A stretch of DNA of 64,000 bases from DALYJJ01 sp033763935 (GCA_033763935.1 JANRJO010000070.1:107644-171643), one strand, 5' to 3'; counted from the stretch's first letter, positions 1 through 9,548 are shown. Made by a program: numbers and translations. Notes: generated from the letters alone by a model not told the origin.

Positions 1-2
1 CC

Positions 3-1571
3 GCCCCGCCTGAGCCGTGCCTCATCGAGGGCACCGTCCTGCACCATCTCACCGGCCAGCCCCTGCCCCGCACGCGCATCGCCATCGAACGGTTGGGAAG
101 CAAGGGCCCGGCCGCCGCCGCCACTACCACCGATGACGGCGGCCGGTTCCGCTTCGACAGCCTTACGCCCGGCTTCTATGCGCTCACCGCCGCACGCGAC
201 GGCTTTCTCCCGATGACTGTCGTCCAGGAAGGCGGCCTGGCGCGACAGTCGCTCGCGCTCTGGCTTCCCGGGCAGCGCATCACCGGCGTCACCGTTCGCC
301 TAAGGCCCGCAGGCGTCATCGCCGGTCGAGTCCGCTTCCAGGACGGCGAGAGCGCGCTCGGCGTCCCGGTGCAGGTGTGGCGCCAGCAGTACGTGCGCGG
401 CCGCCGTACCTACGCCGCGGCGGGGACGGTGGTCACCAACGACCTCGGCGAGTACCGCCTCCACAGCCTGCCGCCCGGCGCCTACTTTGTGGCTGCTATC
501 CGCCAGCCTCCGCCTCCGGCTCCCGGCGTCGCCGAACCCGAGGACCCGGGACCCCAGCCGGTAAGCACCTTCTACACCGCCGCGACGCGATTGGGCGAAG
601 GCACTGCCGTGCAGGTCGGCCTTGGCCAGGAAGTGAGCGGCGTCGATATCTATCTCGCCCAGCAGCGTACTCGCACCATTCGCGGCAAGGTGGTCAACGC
701 GGTCAATGGCCGCACGCTCAGCACGCCCACGATCGCCCTCCGCTGGCTCGACCCCTCCGGCGCCGGCTCCATCCCCGCCCCCGTCCGGCTGCGCGTCGCG
801 CAAGGTGTCTTCGAGATTGCCGGCGTCACACCCGGCACTTATATGCTCACGGTCGGCGGCGCGGACGACGGCCGCGTCCTCACAGCCCGCCACATGCTCA
901 CCGTCACCGACGCCGACATTGAGAACCTGGAGATCGCCGCCGCGCCGGCGCGGCTCTGGACGGGCCAGCTACGCTTCGACAAGCAACTGGACGACAATCA
1001 GCTTCCCACGCGAGTCATCTTCGAACCGCGGTCCGATCTCGTTGCCCCGCTCGGCGCCGACATCAAAAAGGACGGTTCGTTCGCCCTCAACGTGATGCCC
1101 GATGAGACCTACGATGTCTTCGTCGAAGGCGGCTCCCCGGACGCTTACCTGAAGTCCGCGCTCATCGGCGCCGACGACCTCCTGCGCGACGGCTTCAGCG
1201 TCTCCCGCGCGGACAAGCCTGAGACCATCGAACTCGTGATGACTCGGAACGCCGCGCGAGTCTCCGGCAAGGTCTACAATGCCGGTTCCCATACGGTCTC
1301 GGGCGCCAACGTCGCCCTGCTGCCCCAGCCGCTGCAATCGCGCCTGCAGGGCATTAAAGCCGCTGCAACGGACGAGAACGGCGATTATCAGTTCAACGGC
1401 GTCGCGCCGGGCCGTTACCTGCTGCTCGCCTGGGTTGCCGAGCCGCCCTGCGATCTCTTCGATCCCGCGCTGCCTGCCGAATGCACGCAGAACGCGCGCG
1501 CGATTGAAGTGGTGAACGCCGGCGACGTCAGCGGTGTGCGCCTTCGCCTAAACGGGCAGCCCGGTGAGTGA
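3..1571 (+). CDS. Carboxypeptidase-regulatory-like domain protein (5' truncated by window edge)
   Basis: The reading frame is open to the left edge, and the residues before the first possible in-window start (TTG at 93) already look like the opening strand of a carboxypeptidase-regulatory-like fold (IEGTVLHHLTGQPLPRTRIA). The gene therefore starts upstream of the window. At least four repeats of this beta-sandwich follow, recognisable by phrases such as TDDGGRFRFDSLTPGFY, TNDLGEYRLHSLPPGAYF and TDENGDYQFNGVAPGRYLL. Such repeats are common in large secreted or TonB-associated proteins of Acidobacteria and probably act as structural or binding modules; no catalytic residues are visible. The last 24 bases overlap the end of the opposite-strand STAS gene. 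The fold is clear; the specific role is unknown. Confidence 0.85.
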   Translation, partial: APPEPCLIEGTVLHHLTGQPLPRTRIAIERLGSKGPAAAATTTDDGGRFRFDSLTPGFYALTAARDGFLPMTVVQEGGLARQSLALWLPGQRITGVTVRLRPAGVIAGRVRFQDGESALGVPVQVWRQQYVRGRRTYAAAGTVVTNDLGEYRLHSLPPGAYFVAAIRQPPPPAPGVAEPEDPGPQPVSTFYTAATRLGEGTAVQVGLGQEVSGVDIYLAQQRTRTIRGKVVNAVNGRTLSTPTIALRWLDPSGAGSIPAPVRLRVAQGVFEIAGVTPGTYMLTVGGADDGRVLTARHMLTVTDADIENLEIAAAPARLWTGQLRFDKQLDDNQLPTRVIFEPRSDLVAPLGADIKKDGSFALNVMPDETYDVFVEGGSPDAYLKSALIGADDLLRDGFSVSRADKPETIELVMTRNAARVSGKVYNAGSHTVSGANVALLPQPLQSRLQGIKAAATDENGDYQFNGVAPGRYLLLAWVAEPPCDLFDPALPAECTQNARAIEVVNAGDVSGVRLRLNGQPGE

Positions 1572-1907
1572 GGCGCGCGCGTCGTCCAGCGTGTCGTAGA
1601 ACGGAAACACCGTATCCAGCCGCGTCACGCGAAAGCCGTCACGCACCTGCGCCACCGCGCCCGCCATCAGCAGCTTGCCCCCCGCGCGATACACGTAGTT
1701 CAGGCTGGCGATGAATCGCCCGATGCCCGTGGAGTCGATGTGCGTGACCCCGGCAAGATCCACGATGATGTGTTTCTTCCCCTGGCTCACGTACTGCTGC
1801 ACGATGTCGGGAATCGGCGCGCTCTCCGGGCCCAGCATGACGCGGCCGTTCAAAGTGAGGACCACCACGCCGGGCGAGACCTCGGAATGCGCGATGTGCA
1901 ACACCAC
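1548..1907 (-). CDS. STAS-domain anti-sigma factor antagonist
   Basis: A small single-domain protein of about 119 residues. It shows the STAS hallmark HIDSTGIG, whose serine is the residue phosphorylated in SpoIIAA/RsbV proteins, preceded by a hydrophobic strand (HIIVDLAG). Members switch partners with an anti-sigma kinase and are dephosphorylated by PP2C phosphatases. A response regulator-PP2C protein occurs at 43049-44182 in this window, but no RsbW-type kinase is seen. I chose the GTG at 1907 because AAGGAG lies 8 nt upstream; the GTG at 1904 is an alternative. It starts 2 nt after the DUF1080 gene stops, so the two are probably cotranscribed. Its 3' end overlaps the convergent upstream gene by 24 bp. 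Confidence 0.85.
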   Translation of the reverse strand: MVLHIAHSEVSPGVVVLTLNGRVMLGPESAPIPDIVQQYVSQGKKHIIVDLAGVTHIDSTGIGRFIASLNYVYRAGGKLLMAGAVAQVRDGFRVTRLDTVFPFYDTLDDARASLTGLPV

Positions 1908-1909
1908 CC

Positions 1910-2551
1910 TTAGAGCTCCTTCACGGCGATGTTTCGGAAGCGGTGCTTGCCGCCTTCCACCCAGCGATTGCCCAGGTGCACCTGCACGGCGATCATGCCG
2001 TCCGTGGCGCCGTCCGCCAGGTGATTCTCCGTGTCGGTCCAATCCGTGACCTGCGTACCGTTGATCCACACTTGAATATGCGGCACATCTCCCTCAATCC
2101 GCGCTCGGATGTGGTTCCAGTGGTCCTTCTTCCAGACCTTCTGATAGTCGTTTGAGCGCGTTCCTTTGACACCCTTCAACCCCTCGCCGTAGATGCCGCC
2201 CACGTCGCCCTTTTCGAGGTAATCGAGCATCACCTGGTAGGCCTGCCCCTTCTCGTTGGAGCGCAGGAACAGCCCGCCGTCGCAGCCCCAGTCGGGCTTG
2301 ATGTCCATCGACACTTCAAAGTTCTTGTAGCGCTTGTCCGTCAACAGGATGCCGCCGTGCCCCGGCTTGTCCTGCGTCCCCGAGAGGACGCCGCCGTCCT
2401 CGACCACCCACGACTGCGTCTTGCCGTGGTGGTTCTCCTGGCTGATGTGCCAGCCCTTCAGTTCCTTGTCCGGGTGAATCGACGTGAAACCCGCCGGAAC
2501 GGCCGCAAAGGCAAGCGTCGCCACGATGGAGAGCGAAAACATACGCATCAT
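1910..2551 (-). CDS. Secreted DUF1080 protein (3-keto-disaccharide hydrolase family)
   Basis: A 213-residue protein with an N-terminal signal peptide (hydrophobic run ending near VPAGFTS) followed by a DUF1080 concanavalin-like beta-sandwich. Family hallmarks visible are GWHISQENHHG, WVVEDGGVLSGT, GGILLTDKRYKNFEVSMDIK, GCDGGLFLRS, WNHIRARIEG and HIQVWINGTQVTDW. Some members hydrolyse 3-keto-glycosides; many in Acidobacteria and Planctomycetes are uncharacterised secreted proteins acting on carbohydrate. The start is the first of two adjacent ATGs, with AAGG 8 nt upstream. It precedes the STAS gene by 2 nt and follows surE on the same strand. A paralogue sits at 44304-44942. Confidence 0.88.
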   Translation of the reverse strand: MMRMFSLSIVATLAFAAVPAGFTSIHPDKELKGWHISQENHHGKTQSWVVEDGGVLSGTQDKPGHGGILLTDKRYKNFEVSMDIKPDWGCDGGLFLRSNEKGQAYQVMLDYLEKGDVGGIYGEGLKGVKGTRSNDYQKVWKKDHWNHIRARIEGDVPHIQVWINGTQVTDWTDTENHLADGATDGMIAVQVHLGNRWVEGGKHRFRNIAVKEL

Positions 2552-2576
2552 AAATTAAGCCTTGACTGTTGCTATC

Positions 2577-3269
2577 CTAGCGCAGCTCGAGCGGGATGGC
2601 GGTGACCGCAATGCGCCCGTTGAAGCACTGGTCGACGTCCGAACCCGGCCGCCGCGGCCGCCCGTGATAATCGCCCGCGTAGTAGTAGGTGGAGCCTTCG
2701 CGCCGGTAGGAGACCTGGAACGGCGCGAAATCCACCGGACAGTCGACGGGCTCAGGTTCGGGCGACCCCGGGTCCAGGTGTGGCAGGTTGACGTTCCAGA
2801 ATACGGCCGGCGGCAGCTCGCGCGTGAACAGCACCTCGATCACCCGTCGCACCCGCACCGCCGCCACGTCCCAATCGAGCGGCACGCCGCGCCGCACATA
2901 TTGAGAGAACGCCGCCGCCCGGTGCCCCAGCAGCGTCGCCTCCCGCGCCGCTGCCACCGTGCCGGACATGTAGATATCCGCCCCCAGGTTCCCTCCGCGA
3001 TTGATGCCGGAGAGTACCCAGTCCACGGGGCCGATCAGGTGCGTCAGCGCCAGCCGCGCGCAGTCCGCCGGCGTGCCCCCCACGTGCCACCGGCGTTCGC
3101 CGCACTCCGTCACCTCGATCCCGGTAGCCCCCGTGACCCGGTGCCCCATGTTCGACTGCTGTTCCGACGGCGCAACGACAAACAACTCGCCCAGGCCCGC
3201 GCAGGCGCGCTCGAGCGCGGCTAACCCCGGCGCGTCGTACCCGTCGTCGTTCGTGAGCAGAATCCTCAT
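2577..3269 (-). CDS. surE: 5'/3'-nucleotidase SurE
   Basis: A 230-residue SurE phosphatase that removes phosphate from nucleoside monophosphates with a divalent metal. The metal-binding signature opens the protein (LLTNDDGYDAPGL), followed by SNMGHRVTG, SGINRGGNLG and YMSGTVAAAREA, all in the expected order. The ATG at 3269 is chosen because it gives the canonical MRILLTNDDG start and overlaps the stop of the upstream enoyl-CoA hydratase by 4 nt (ATGA), implying coupled translation. The frame is open further upstream, but that stretch has no family resemblance and lies antisense-like within the hydratase gene. Confidence 0.95.
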   Translation of the reverse strand: MRILLTNDDGYDAPGLAALERACAGLGELFVVAPSEQQSNMGHRVTGATGIEVTECGERRWHVGGTPADCARLALTHLIGPVDWVLSGINRGGNLGADIYMSGTVAAAREATLLGHRAAAFSQYVRRGVPLDWDVAAVRVRRVIEVLFTRELPPAVFWNVNLPHLDPGSPEPEPVDCPVDFAPFQVSYRREGSTYYYAGDYHGRPRRPGSDVDQCFNGRIAVTAIPLELR

Positions 3270-4039
3270 CGCCCTTGCCAGCACGGCGCGCGCTTTTCGA
3301 GAAACGCGCCGATCCCCTCCTGCGCGTCCGCTGCCAGCGCGTTCATCGACATCACTTCCTTCGCGTATGCGTACGCCTTTGGCTGGTCCAGATCGATCTG
3401 CGCGTAAAACGCCTGCTTGCCTAAGCCCACCGTGAGCGAGCTCGCCGCGGCGATCGATTCGGCCAGACGCCGCGTCTCTTCTCGCAGATTCTCTGCCGGG
3501 ACCACCCGATTCACCAATCCCCACTCGGCCGCCGTCGCCGCATCCACCGCGCGACCCGTCAATAACATCTCCATTGCGCGCTTGCGGCTGATCGCGCGCG
3601 TCAGCGCTACCATCGGCGTGGTGCAGAACAGGCCGATCTTGACCCCCGGCGTGGCGAAGGTCGCCGTCTCCGCCGCCACCGCCAGGTCGCACGTGGCCAC
3701 CAGTTGGCACCCCGCCGCCGTCGCCATCCCCTTCACCTCGGCGATCACCGGCTGGGGAATCGACTGCACGCGCGCCATCAGCGCCGAGCATACGTCGAAC
3801 AGTTCGCGATACTCCCCGATCGTGCCCCCGCGCATTTCACTCAAATCGTGCCCGGAACAGAAGACATTGCCAGCCGCCGCTAGAATCACCACCCGCGCTT
3901 CGCCGGCCGCCACCTCATCCAACGCGACCATCAGCTCTCGCATCAGCCCCAGCGACAGCGCATTCCGCCGTTGCGGCCGGTTCAGCGTAATCACCGCCAC
4001 CGGACCCTCCCGCGCAGTCGTTAACAGTTCATAACTCAT
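3266..4039 (-). CDS. Enoyl-CoA hydratase/isomerase family protein
   Basis: A 257-residue crotonase-fold protein. Visible features are the N-terminal strand AVITLNRPQRRNALS, the oxyanion-hole segment GNVFCSGHDLSEM, and the second segment AEVKGMATAAGCQLVATCD that forms the other half of the CoA-thioester pocket. The fold handles hydration, isomerisation or hydrolysis of acyl-CoA thioesters; the exact substrate cannot be read from sequence. The ATG at 4039 (MSYELLTT) is chosen because the extra upstream open frame has no family similarity. The protein is coupled to surE by an ATGA overlap, and 55 nt separate it from the divergent glutathione peroxidase gene. Confidence 0.92.
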   Translation of the reverse strand: MSYELLTTAREGPVAVITLNRPQRRNALSLGLMRELMVALDEVAAGEARVVILAAAGNVFCSGHDLSEMRGGTIGEYRELFDVCSALMARVQSIPQPVIAEVKGMATAAGCQLVATCDLAVAAETATFATPGVKIGLFCTTPMVALTRAISRKRAMEMLLTGRAVDAATAAEWGLVNRVVPAENLREETRRLAESIAAASSLTVGLGKQAFYAQIDLDQPKAYAYAKEVMSMNALAADAQEGIGAFLEKRAPCWQGR

Positions 4040-4094
4040 AAAAGTCACTCTACTATCTGCACCGGAATCGCCGCGCCGCGCATCCACATCCCTG

Positions 4095-4613
4095 ATGAAA
4101 TCCATATTCGGAGTGCTTCTGATGGCCGCCAGCGCGTTCGCCGCCAATACCGTCCACGAGTTCACCATGCCCGCCATCGACGGCAAGCCCGCCCCGCTCG
4201 CCGCCTACAAAGGCAAGGTGATGCTCATCGTCAACGTCGCCAGCCGCTGCGGGTACACGCCGCAGTACACGGGCCTCGAGGCCCTCTACCGCAAGTACAA
4301 GAACAAGGGGCTGGTGGTGGTCGGCTTCCCCGCAAACAACTTCGGCGCTCAGGAGCCCGGCACCAACGAAGAAATCAAGGAGTTCTGCACCCGCAAGTAT
4401 GACGTGACCTTCCCGATGTATTCAAAGGTCTCGGTGAAGGGAGGGGACCAGGCCCCCCTCTACGCCTTCCTCACGCAGGCCGGCGGCGACGTCAAGTGGA
4501 ACTTCACCAAATTCCTGGTGGGCAAGGACGGCAAGGTAATCAAGAAGTTTGATTCGGGCGTAGCGCCGGAATCGCCAGAGCTCGTCTCCGCCGTCGAAAC
4601 CGCCTTGAAATAA
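4095..4613 (+). CDS. Periplasmic glutathione peroxidase family protein
   Basis: A 172-residue thioredoxin-fold peroxidase with a short signal peptide (hydrophobic to ASAFAA). The catalytic segment is NVASRCGYTPQY, with a standard TGC cysteine rather than selenocysteine. The FPANNFGAQEPGT loop and the tryptophan/asparagine segment KWNFTKFLV complete the usual catalytic set (Cys, Gln, Trp, Asn). Bacterial members are often thioredoxin-dependent and reduce peroxides; the leader suggests a periplasmic site here. It is divergent from the enoyl-CoA hydratase and followed by galE 49 nt later. Confidence 0.93.
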   Translation: MKSIFGVLLMAASAFAANTVHEFTMPAIDGKPAPLAAYKGKVMLIVNVASRCGYTPQYTGLEALYRKYKNKGLVVVGFPANNFGAQEPGTNEEIKEFCTRKYDVTFPMYSKVSVKGGDQAPLYAFLTQAGGDVKWNFTKFLVGKDGKVIKKFDSGVAPESPELVSAVETALK

Positions 4614-4631
4614 GCCCGCCCTCTACAATAA

Positions 4632-4660
4632 GGGGTGGAGCGGAAAGGACGCTCCGCCCC
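4632..4660 (+). promoter_or_regulatory. Leader hairpin immediately upstream of galE
   Basis: An 11-bp stem (4632-4642 with 4650-4660, one G-U pair) closes a 7-nt GAAAGGA loop that contains the only Shine-Dalgarno-like AAGGA before galE. The start codon follows 2 nt after the stem. A TACAAT -10-like hexamer lies at 4624-4629. There is no T-run, so this is not a standard terminator; a translational control element is inferred. Confidence 0.4.
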
Positions 4661-4662
4661 GC

Positions 4663-5649
<987 letters not shown>

Positions 5650-5656
5650 GCTCTCG

Positions 5657-7258
5657 CTATAGGTTGAGAAACCTTTCGAGCTTCTCCATCTCGCGCTCGG
5701 CGTTCTCCAGGTGCTTCTTCGCCGTCACCGGGTCGTTCGCCCGCAGCGCAGCCTCCGCCAGGTCCAGTTGATACTCCATGCGCTGGTTGGCGGACACGAT
5801 GTCGCCGCGCAAACTGAGTCCCATTCGCGCCTGGCTCTGCTGGAAATTCGATAGCCCGCGCTTGATCGCCGCCGCCCGCATGCCGAACTGGTTCAGCCGT
5901 TCCTTCGACTCGTTCAGTGCCGCCGTGTCCACCGCCGGCTTCGCGGTCGCCGGGTTCGGTGGCGGGTTCGTTGGCTGCACCGCGGCGGGCGGTGGCTGCG
6001 AAGGCGGCTGCAAGGGCGGCTGCGCCTGAACCTGCGCGGCAACCGCCGGCACGGCCACGGCGGGCCTCGTCTTCGCTGCTGCCGCCGAAACCGTTTGCGG
6101 CTGCGGGTCGGGTTTGCTTTGTGCGGGAACCGCGGCGGGCTCCGGCGCCGGCGTATCCGGCTGCGCCTTCACCTCGGGCGCTGCCGGTTCCGGCTGAGCG
6201 GCCTGCTGCGGCACCGGTTGCGGAGCTTGTTGTTCGGCCACCACCGGCGGCGTCGACGGCCCTTCCGCCTTCGTCGAGAAAAACCGCGGCAACTGCGTGG
6301 CAGCCAGCACCAGCACCGCAATCGTCGCCGCCGACCCGATGCCGATGTAGATCCCGCGCGAACTGAACTTCTTGGGCTCCGGAACGACCGCCGCTCGAGC
6401 CGGCGCCGCAGCCGCCGTCTCGGTGGGAGCATCTCCCGCCAGCATTGACGCCACGTTCTCCAGCGCCCGCCGCATCGCCGTTGCCGACTGGAACCGCTGC
6501 GAGCGCTCCTTCGCGATCGCGATCAGAATGGCGTCGTTCAGCGCTTGCGGAATCTGCGAGTGCAGCTCGATCGGCGGCGGCGGTTGTTGTTGCAGGTGCG
6601 CCGCCATGATGGAGAAATCGCTGTCCCCCTGGAACGGGCGCCGCCCCGTCACCAACTCGTAGAGAGTAATGCCCAGCGAATACAGGTCACTTCGTCCGTC
6701 CAGGTCCGGTACGCCGTTGATCTGTTCCGGCGACATGTAGAACAGCGAACCCAGCGTCCGCCCTGTCTGCGTGAGCTTGCGGTCCACCAGCAGCCGCGCG
6801 ATGCCGAAATCCATCAGCTTCACCACGCCCAGCGGCGTCAGCATGATGTTCGGGGGCTTCAGGTCGCGATGCACCACGCCCCGCCCGTGCGCGTACTCCA
6901 GTGCCGAGAGCACCTGGCAGGCGTAGTTCACCGCCTTGTCCGGCGGCAGCGGCCCCTGCTTCAGCAGCGCGTCCAGGCTCTGGCCCTCGACGAACTCCAT
7001 GATCATCAGGAGCTGGTTGCCCACCTGCGCCGCGGTGCGGAGATTCGCGATGTTCGGATGCTCGAGCGCCGCCTGCACCTTGATTTCGCGCAGAAACCGG
7101 TCCACCAGGTCGGGCTCGGATTCGAGGTTCGGGAGGAGGACCTTCATCGCCTCCACGCGCTCGGACAGGACGTTCTTGACCTTGTAGACCTTGCCCATCC
7201 CCCCGGCCCCGAGGACCTGAAGGATCTCGTAATCGCCGATCCGCTGACCCGCTTCCAT
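5657..7258 (-). CDS. Membrane-anchored serine/threonine protein kinase
   Basis: A 533-residue Hanks-type kinase. The N-terminal catalytic domain (about 8-265) has the glycine loop GAGGMGKVYK, the lysine in EAMKVLL, the catalytic loop HRDLKPPN, the DFG motif and the activation/P+1 segment FYMSPEQ. One transmembrane helix follows at about 305-325, then a long Pro/Ala/Gln-rich linker to about 445, and a C-terminal helical, probably coiled-coil, region. That linker and coiled coil would lie outside the cytoplasm if the single helix crosses the membrane. No PASTA or sensor domain is seen. The gene is upstream of none of the window's sigma factors and lies next to a CsgG-like protein. Confidence 0.93.
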   Translation of the reverse strand: MEAGQRIGDYEILQVLGAGGMGKVYKVKNVLSERVEAMKVLLPNLESEPDLVDRFLREIKVQAALEHPNIANLRTAAQVGNQLLMIMEFVEGQSLDALLKQGPLPPDKAVNYACQVLSALEYAHGRGVVHRDLKPPNIMLTPLGVVKLMDFGIARLLVDRKLTQTGRTLGSLFYMSPEQINGVPDLDGRSDLYSLGITLYELVTGRRPFQGDSDFSIMAAHLQQQPPPPIELHSQIPQALNDAILIAIAKERSQRFQSATAMRRALENVASMLAGDAPTETAAAAPARAAVVPEPKKFSSRGIYIGIGSAATIAVLVLAATQLPRFFSTKAEGPSTPPVVAEQQAPQPVPQQAAQPEPAAPEVKAQPDTPAPEPAAVPAQSKPDPQPQTVSAAAAKTRPAVAVPAVAAQVQAQPPLQPPSQPPPAAVQPTNPPPNPATAKPAVDTAALNESKERLNQFGMRAAAIKRGLSNFQQSQARMGLSLRGDIVSANQRMEYQLDLAEAALRANDPVTAKKHLENAEREMEKLERFLNL

Positions 7259-7294
7259 CCGAACGCTCCCTGCGCGGCCTCGCCGCGCGGCCCG

Positions 7295-8275
7295 CTATTG
7301 CGTCACCGTGCGCACTGCGTCGCCGACCTTCACCGCCCCGGGACCGGCATACATACCCACCGACGACAGCTCATCCACCTCGGTGATCGTCACCTCGCCG
7401 AGCTTCTCCTCTACGCGGCGAATCACCTTCCCCGAAGCCGGGTCGCGAATCTCGCGCCCCGTACGCTTCACCTGAAGCTTGTCGCCGACCTTCACGCCCG
7501 CCTTCGACCCCACATTCAACACGATCTGGTTCCCCGTGACGTCCGCTACCAGCCCGTCCACCACCACCGTCTTGGCGACGATCTTGGCCGAGTTCTGATT
7601 GAGCTGCGTCGCCACCTGGTTCACCGCCGCGCCAACCGCCTCGCCCAGCACGGTGTCGGCGAAATTGGCGCTGCTCATGTCGATTGCGCCCGCGCCCGCG
7701 CCCGCCGAACTTCCACCCGCGCCCAGCAGCGAAGCGCCGGATCGCGTCGACTCGCCCTTCCCGCTCGCCACCGCCAGAATCTCCGCCGTGTCCGTGCTGA
7801 TCAGCCGCGCGCTGATGCCGACTACCGCCTTGGCCTGCTTGCGCCCTACGCCGCCCAGGCCGAACCGTCCGGTCACCCCGCCTAGCGCGCTGCCGCCGAT
7901 GTTCGTGGTGCGGTCATCCCGCCCGAACTGCGTGATGCTGCCGATGATGATCGCATCCACACCCAGAAGCTTCCCGATCTTGGCCGCCGACGCCGGGTCT
8001 GCCCGGTCGCTGTTCGAAAAGTTCTGCTCGGCCATGATCTTGTCGATCGCCTTGCGCTCGATTACCGAATAGGTGCCCGCCGTCACCAGCTTGTCCACCA
8101 GGATGTCGGCAATCCCCTTACCGACGTCCAGGTTGTTCCCAAAAATCGCCGCCGCACTCGATTGCACGGTTGCGTAGTCGAAGTTCAGGACCGCGACACG
8201 GCGCTTCGACTGCGCCAGTCCAGCGGGCGCCAGGGTGACCGCTGCCGCTAATACAAGGTGGAGCGTTCTGCTCAT
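7295..8275 (-). CDS. CsgG/HfaB-like secreted protein with a C-terminal FlgT-like domain
   Basis: A 326-residue protein with a cleavable signal peptide (ending near GLAQ) followed by a CsgG-type region: RRVAVLNFDY, GKGIADILVDKLV, YSVIERKAIDKIMAEQ and GVDAIIIGSITQFG. The middle is Gly/Ala/Ser-rich. The last 90 residues resemble the C-terminal barrel of FlgT (GNQIVLNVGSKAGVKVGDKLQV). CsgG itself is a lipoprotein secretion pore, but no lipobox cysteine is present here, so lipid anchoring is unlikely. ATG 8275 is preceded by AGGGGG at about 8 nt. Substrate and role are unknown. Confidence 0.8.
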   Translation of the reverse strand: MSRTLHLVLAAAVTLAPAGLAQSKRRVAVLNFDYATVQSSAAAIFGNNLDVGKGIADILVDKLVTAGTYSVIERKAIDKIMAEQNFSNSDRADPASAAKIGKLLGVDAIIIGSITQFGRDDRTTNIGGSALGGVTGRFGLGGVGRKQAKAVVGISARLISTDTAEILAVASGKGESTRSGASLLGAGGSSAGAGAGAIDMSSANFADTVLGEAVGAAVNQVATQLNQNSAKIVAKTVVVDGLVADVTGNQIVLNVGSKAGVKVGDKLQVKRTGREIRDPASGKVIRRVEEKLGEVTITEVDELSSVGMYAGPGAVKVGDAVRTVTQ

Positions 8276-8379
8276 GTTGTAACCCCCTGTCTGGCCGAGC
8301 GGGCGGACTCCCGTCCAACCATTCGTCAATGATACGCGAGATCGTACACAGCTTGCGGCTCGCGGAAACGCTGAGGGGG

Positions 8380-8673
8380 TCAGTGAGGGATACCTGAGTT
8401 GCCTTCGCGTTTGGCGCGCCGCCGTTCCAGATACTCCGACAGCTTCATCGGCATCGCGCCACCGCGCTCCATCTGCCGCTCTACAGCCTTCTGGTAGCGC
8501 TTCAACGCATCGCGCCGTGCCGACGGACGGAGCGCACACCTCTCAATATCGAGCAGCAGTTCAATCTCCCAGGGCTGGAACGTGTTGCGCTGCAGCTTGC
8601 CGCGCAGCAGCTCCTGCACCAGCCGGTTGAACTGCGCCCGCACGAGTTCGGAGTCTTCGTATGGCTGTGCCAT
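8380..8673 (-). CDS. Conserved small protein of unknown function
   Basis: A 97-residue, highly charged, mainly helical protein (MAQPYEDSELVRAQF; LLDIERCALRPSARRDALKRYQ). It has no signal peptide or membrane segment. I do not recognise a named family, but composition and codon use look genuinely coding. The ATG at 8673 is preferred; an in-frame ATG at 8745 would add 24 residues without clear coding character. Its neighbours are the CsgG-like gene and the SMR transporter pair, all on the same strand. Confidence 0.6.
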   Translation of the reverse strand: MAQPYEDSELVRAQFNRLVQELLRGKLQRNTFQPWEIELLLDIERCALRPSARRDALKRYQKAVERQMERGGAMPMKLSEYLERRRAKREGNSGIPH

Positions 8674-8784
8674 TCCCGTTTCGGCGTCCGGCGTCCTTCC
8701 CCGAACAAGAATAGCGGAAACTGATTTGGGGGGGAAACTCCCCACTTTGGGTGGAGGTAAGGGTAGCGCCGGGGGGTGACCGCG

Positions 8785-9153
8785 CTAGCGGGTTCCCAGG
8801 CCAAGGAACGCGATCCCTAACAGGATCAGGCCGATGCCCATGAACTTCATCCGCGTCAGCGGCTCTCCGAAGAAAAGCCTCGACCAGAACAGCGTCCAGA
8901 TGTAGCCCAGCGCCACCATGGGGTACAGCACCGTCAGCTCGCCTTTGCGGACTCCAAGAACGAAGAAGTAAGACGAAAGCAGGAACATGCCGATCCCAAA
9001 GGCCAGGTGATAGTTGAAGATCAACGTTCGCCAGTCACGGTGCAGCCGCCCCGCACCAGACTTCAGGAACACCGCTCCAAACGAACCGATGAACGAGGCG
9101 AGCAGCACCAGCAGCACCGAAGAAAGCGGCGTCCCCACCGCGGCCGAACTCAT
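8785..9153 (-). CDS. SMR/EamA-type small membrane transporter, subunit B
   Basis: A 122-residue protein with four predicted membrane helices. Segments such as GELTVLYPMVALGYIWTLFW followed by FFGEPLTRMKFMGIGLILLG are typical of small multidrug resistance and ArnE/ArnF-like transporters. The start overlaps the stop of the preceding paralogous gene by 4 nt (ATGA), so the two are made together and may form a heterodimer. The substrate could be a drug, a quaternary ammonium compound or a lipid-linked sugar. Nothing in the sequence decides this. Confidence 0.82.
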   Translation of the reverse strand: MSSAAVGTPLSSVLLVLLASFIGSFGAVFLKSGAGRLHRDWRTLIFNYHLAFGIGMFLLSSYFFVLGVRKGELTVLYPMVALGYIWTLFWSRLFFGEPLTRMKFMGIGLILLGIAFLGLGTR

Positions 9154-9548
9154 TTCGCGCCGCCCCGCCCCAGAACGCCCACTCCCACCACGATGACCGA
9201 AACCCCGAGCAGCTTGAAAGGATTGAGCGACTCGTTGAGGACGAAAACGGACAGGATGGTCACCCACACGTAGGTCAGCGAAATGATCGGATAGAGAATC
9301 GATAACTGCCCTTTGCGCAGGGCCAGGATGATCAGGCCGGTCACCAACCCGTAAAGGCTATAACCAGCCATCAGCCGGGGGTTCGTGATCATCGCCAGCG
9401 GGCCCGTCCCGGTGAGCGTAGCCGCTCCGGTCTTGATCAACATCTGCGCGATGGCGCCGATGAAAGTCGAGAGGAATACAAGAAGGACGGAACCGCGGCT
9501 GACCTTCGGAGCGTTCTCCGCAGGTGCCGCCATCATCGCGGTGCTCAC
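9150..9548 (-). CDS. SMR/EamA-type small membrane transporter, subunit A
   Basis: About 132 residues, four hydrophobic helices, with the SMR-like segment KGQLSILYPIISLTYVWVTI and the final FKLLGVSVIVVGVGVLG helix. It parallels the downstream gene along its length, indicating an ancient duplication. Candidate starts are GTG at 9548 (chosen, with GGAAAGG about 12 nt upstream), ATG at 9536 and TTG at 9569, so the N-terminus is uncertain. The upstream spacer is AT-rich and carries inverted repeats. Confidence 0.8.
   Translation of the reverse strand: MSTAMMAAPAENAPKVSRGSVLLVFLSTFIGAIAQMLIKTGAATLTGTGPLAMITNPRLMAGYSLYGLVTGLIILALRKGQLSILYPIISLTYVWVTILSVFVLNESLNPFKLLGVSVIVVGVGVLGRGGAK

Noticed and set aside
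3270..3791. A longer N-terminus for SurE starting at 3791
   Set aside because: The extra 174 codons are Gly/Arg/Asp-rich shadow of the enoyl-CoA hydratase; SurE proteins begin with the MRILLTNDDG motif found at 3269.
5917..6366. Proline-rich repetitive stretch as a possible tandem repeat or separate gene
   Set aside because: It is the linker of the Ser/Thr kinase read on the opposite strand; the repeats are only low-complexity Pro/Gln/Ala codons.
8284..8380. ACCCCCT and AGGGGGT as arms of a regulatory inverted repeat upstream of the CsgG-like gene
   Set aside because: The arms are about 85 nt apart and simple in sequence; chance is likely in GC-rich DNA.
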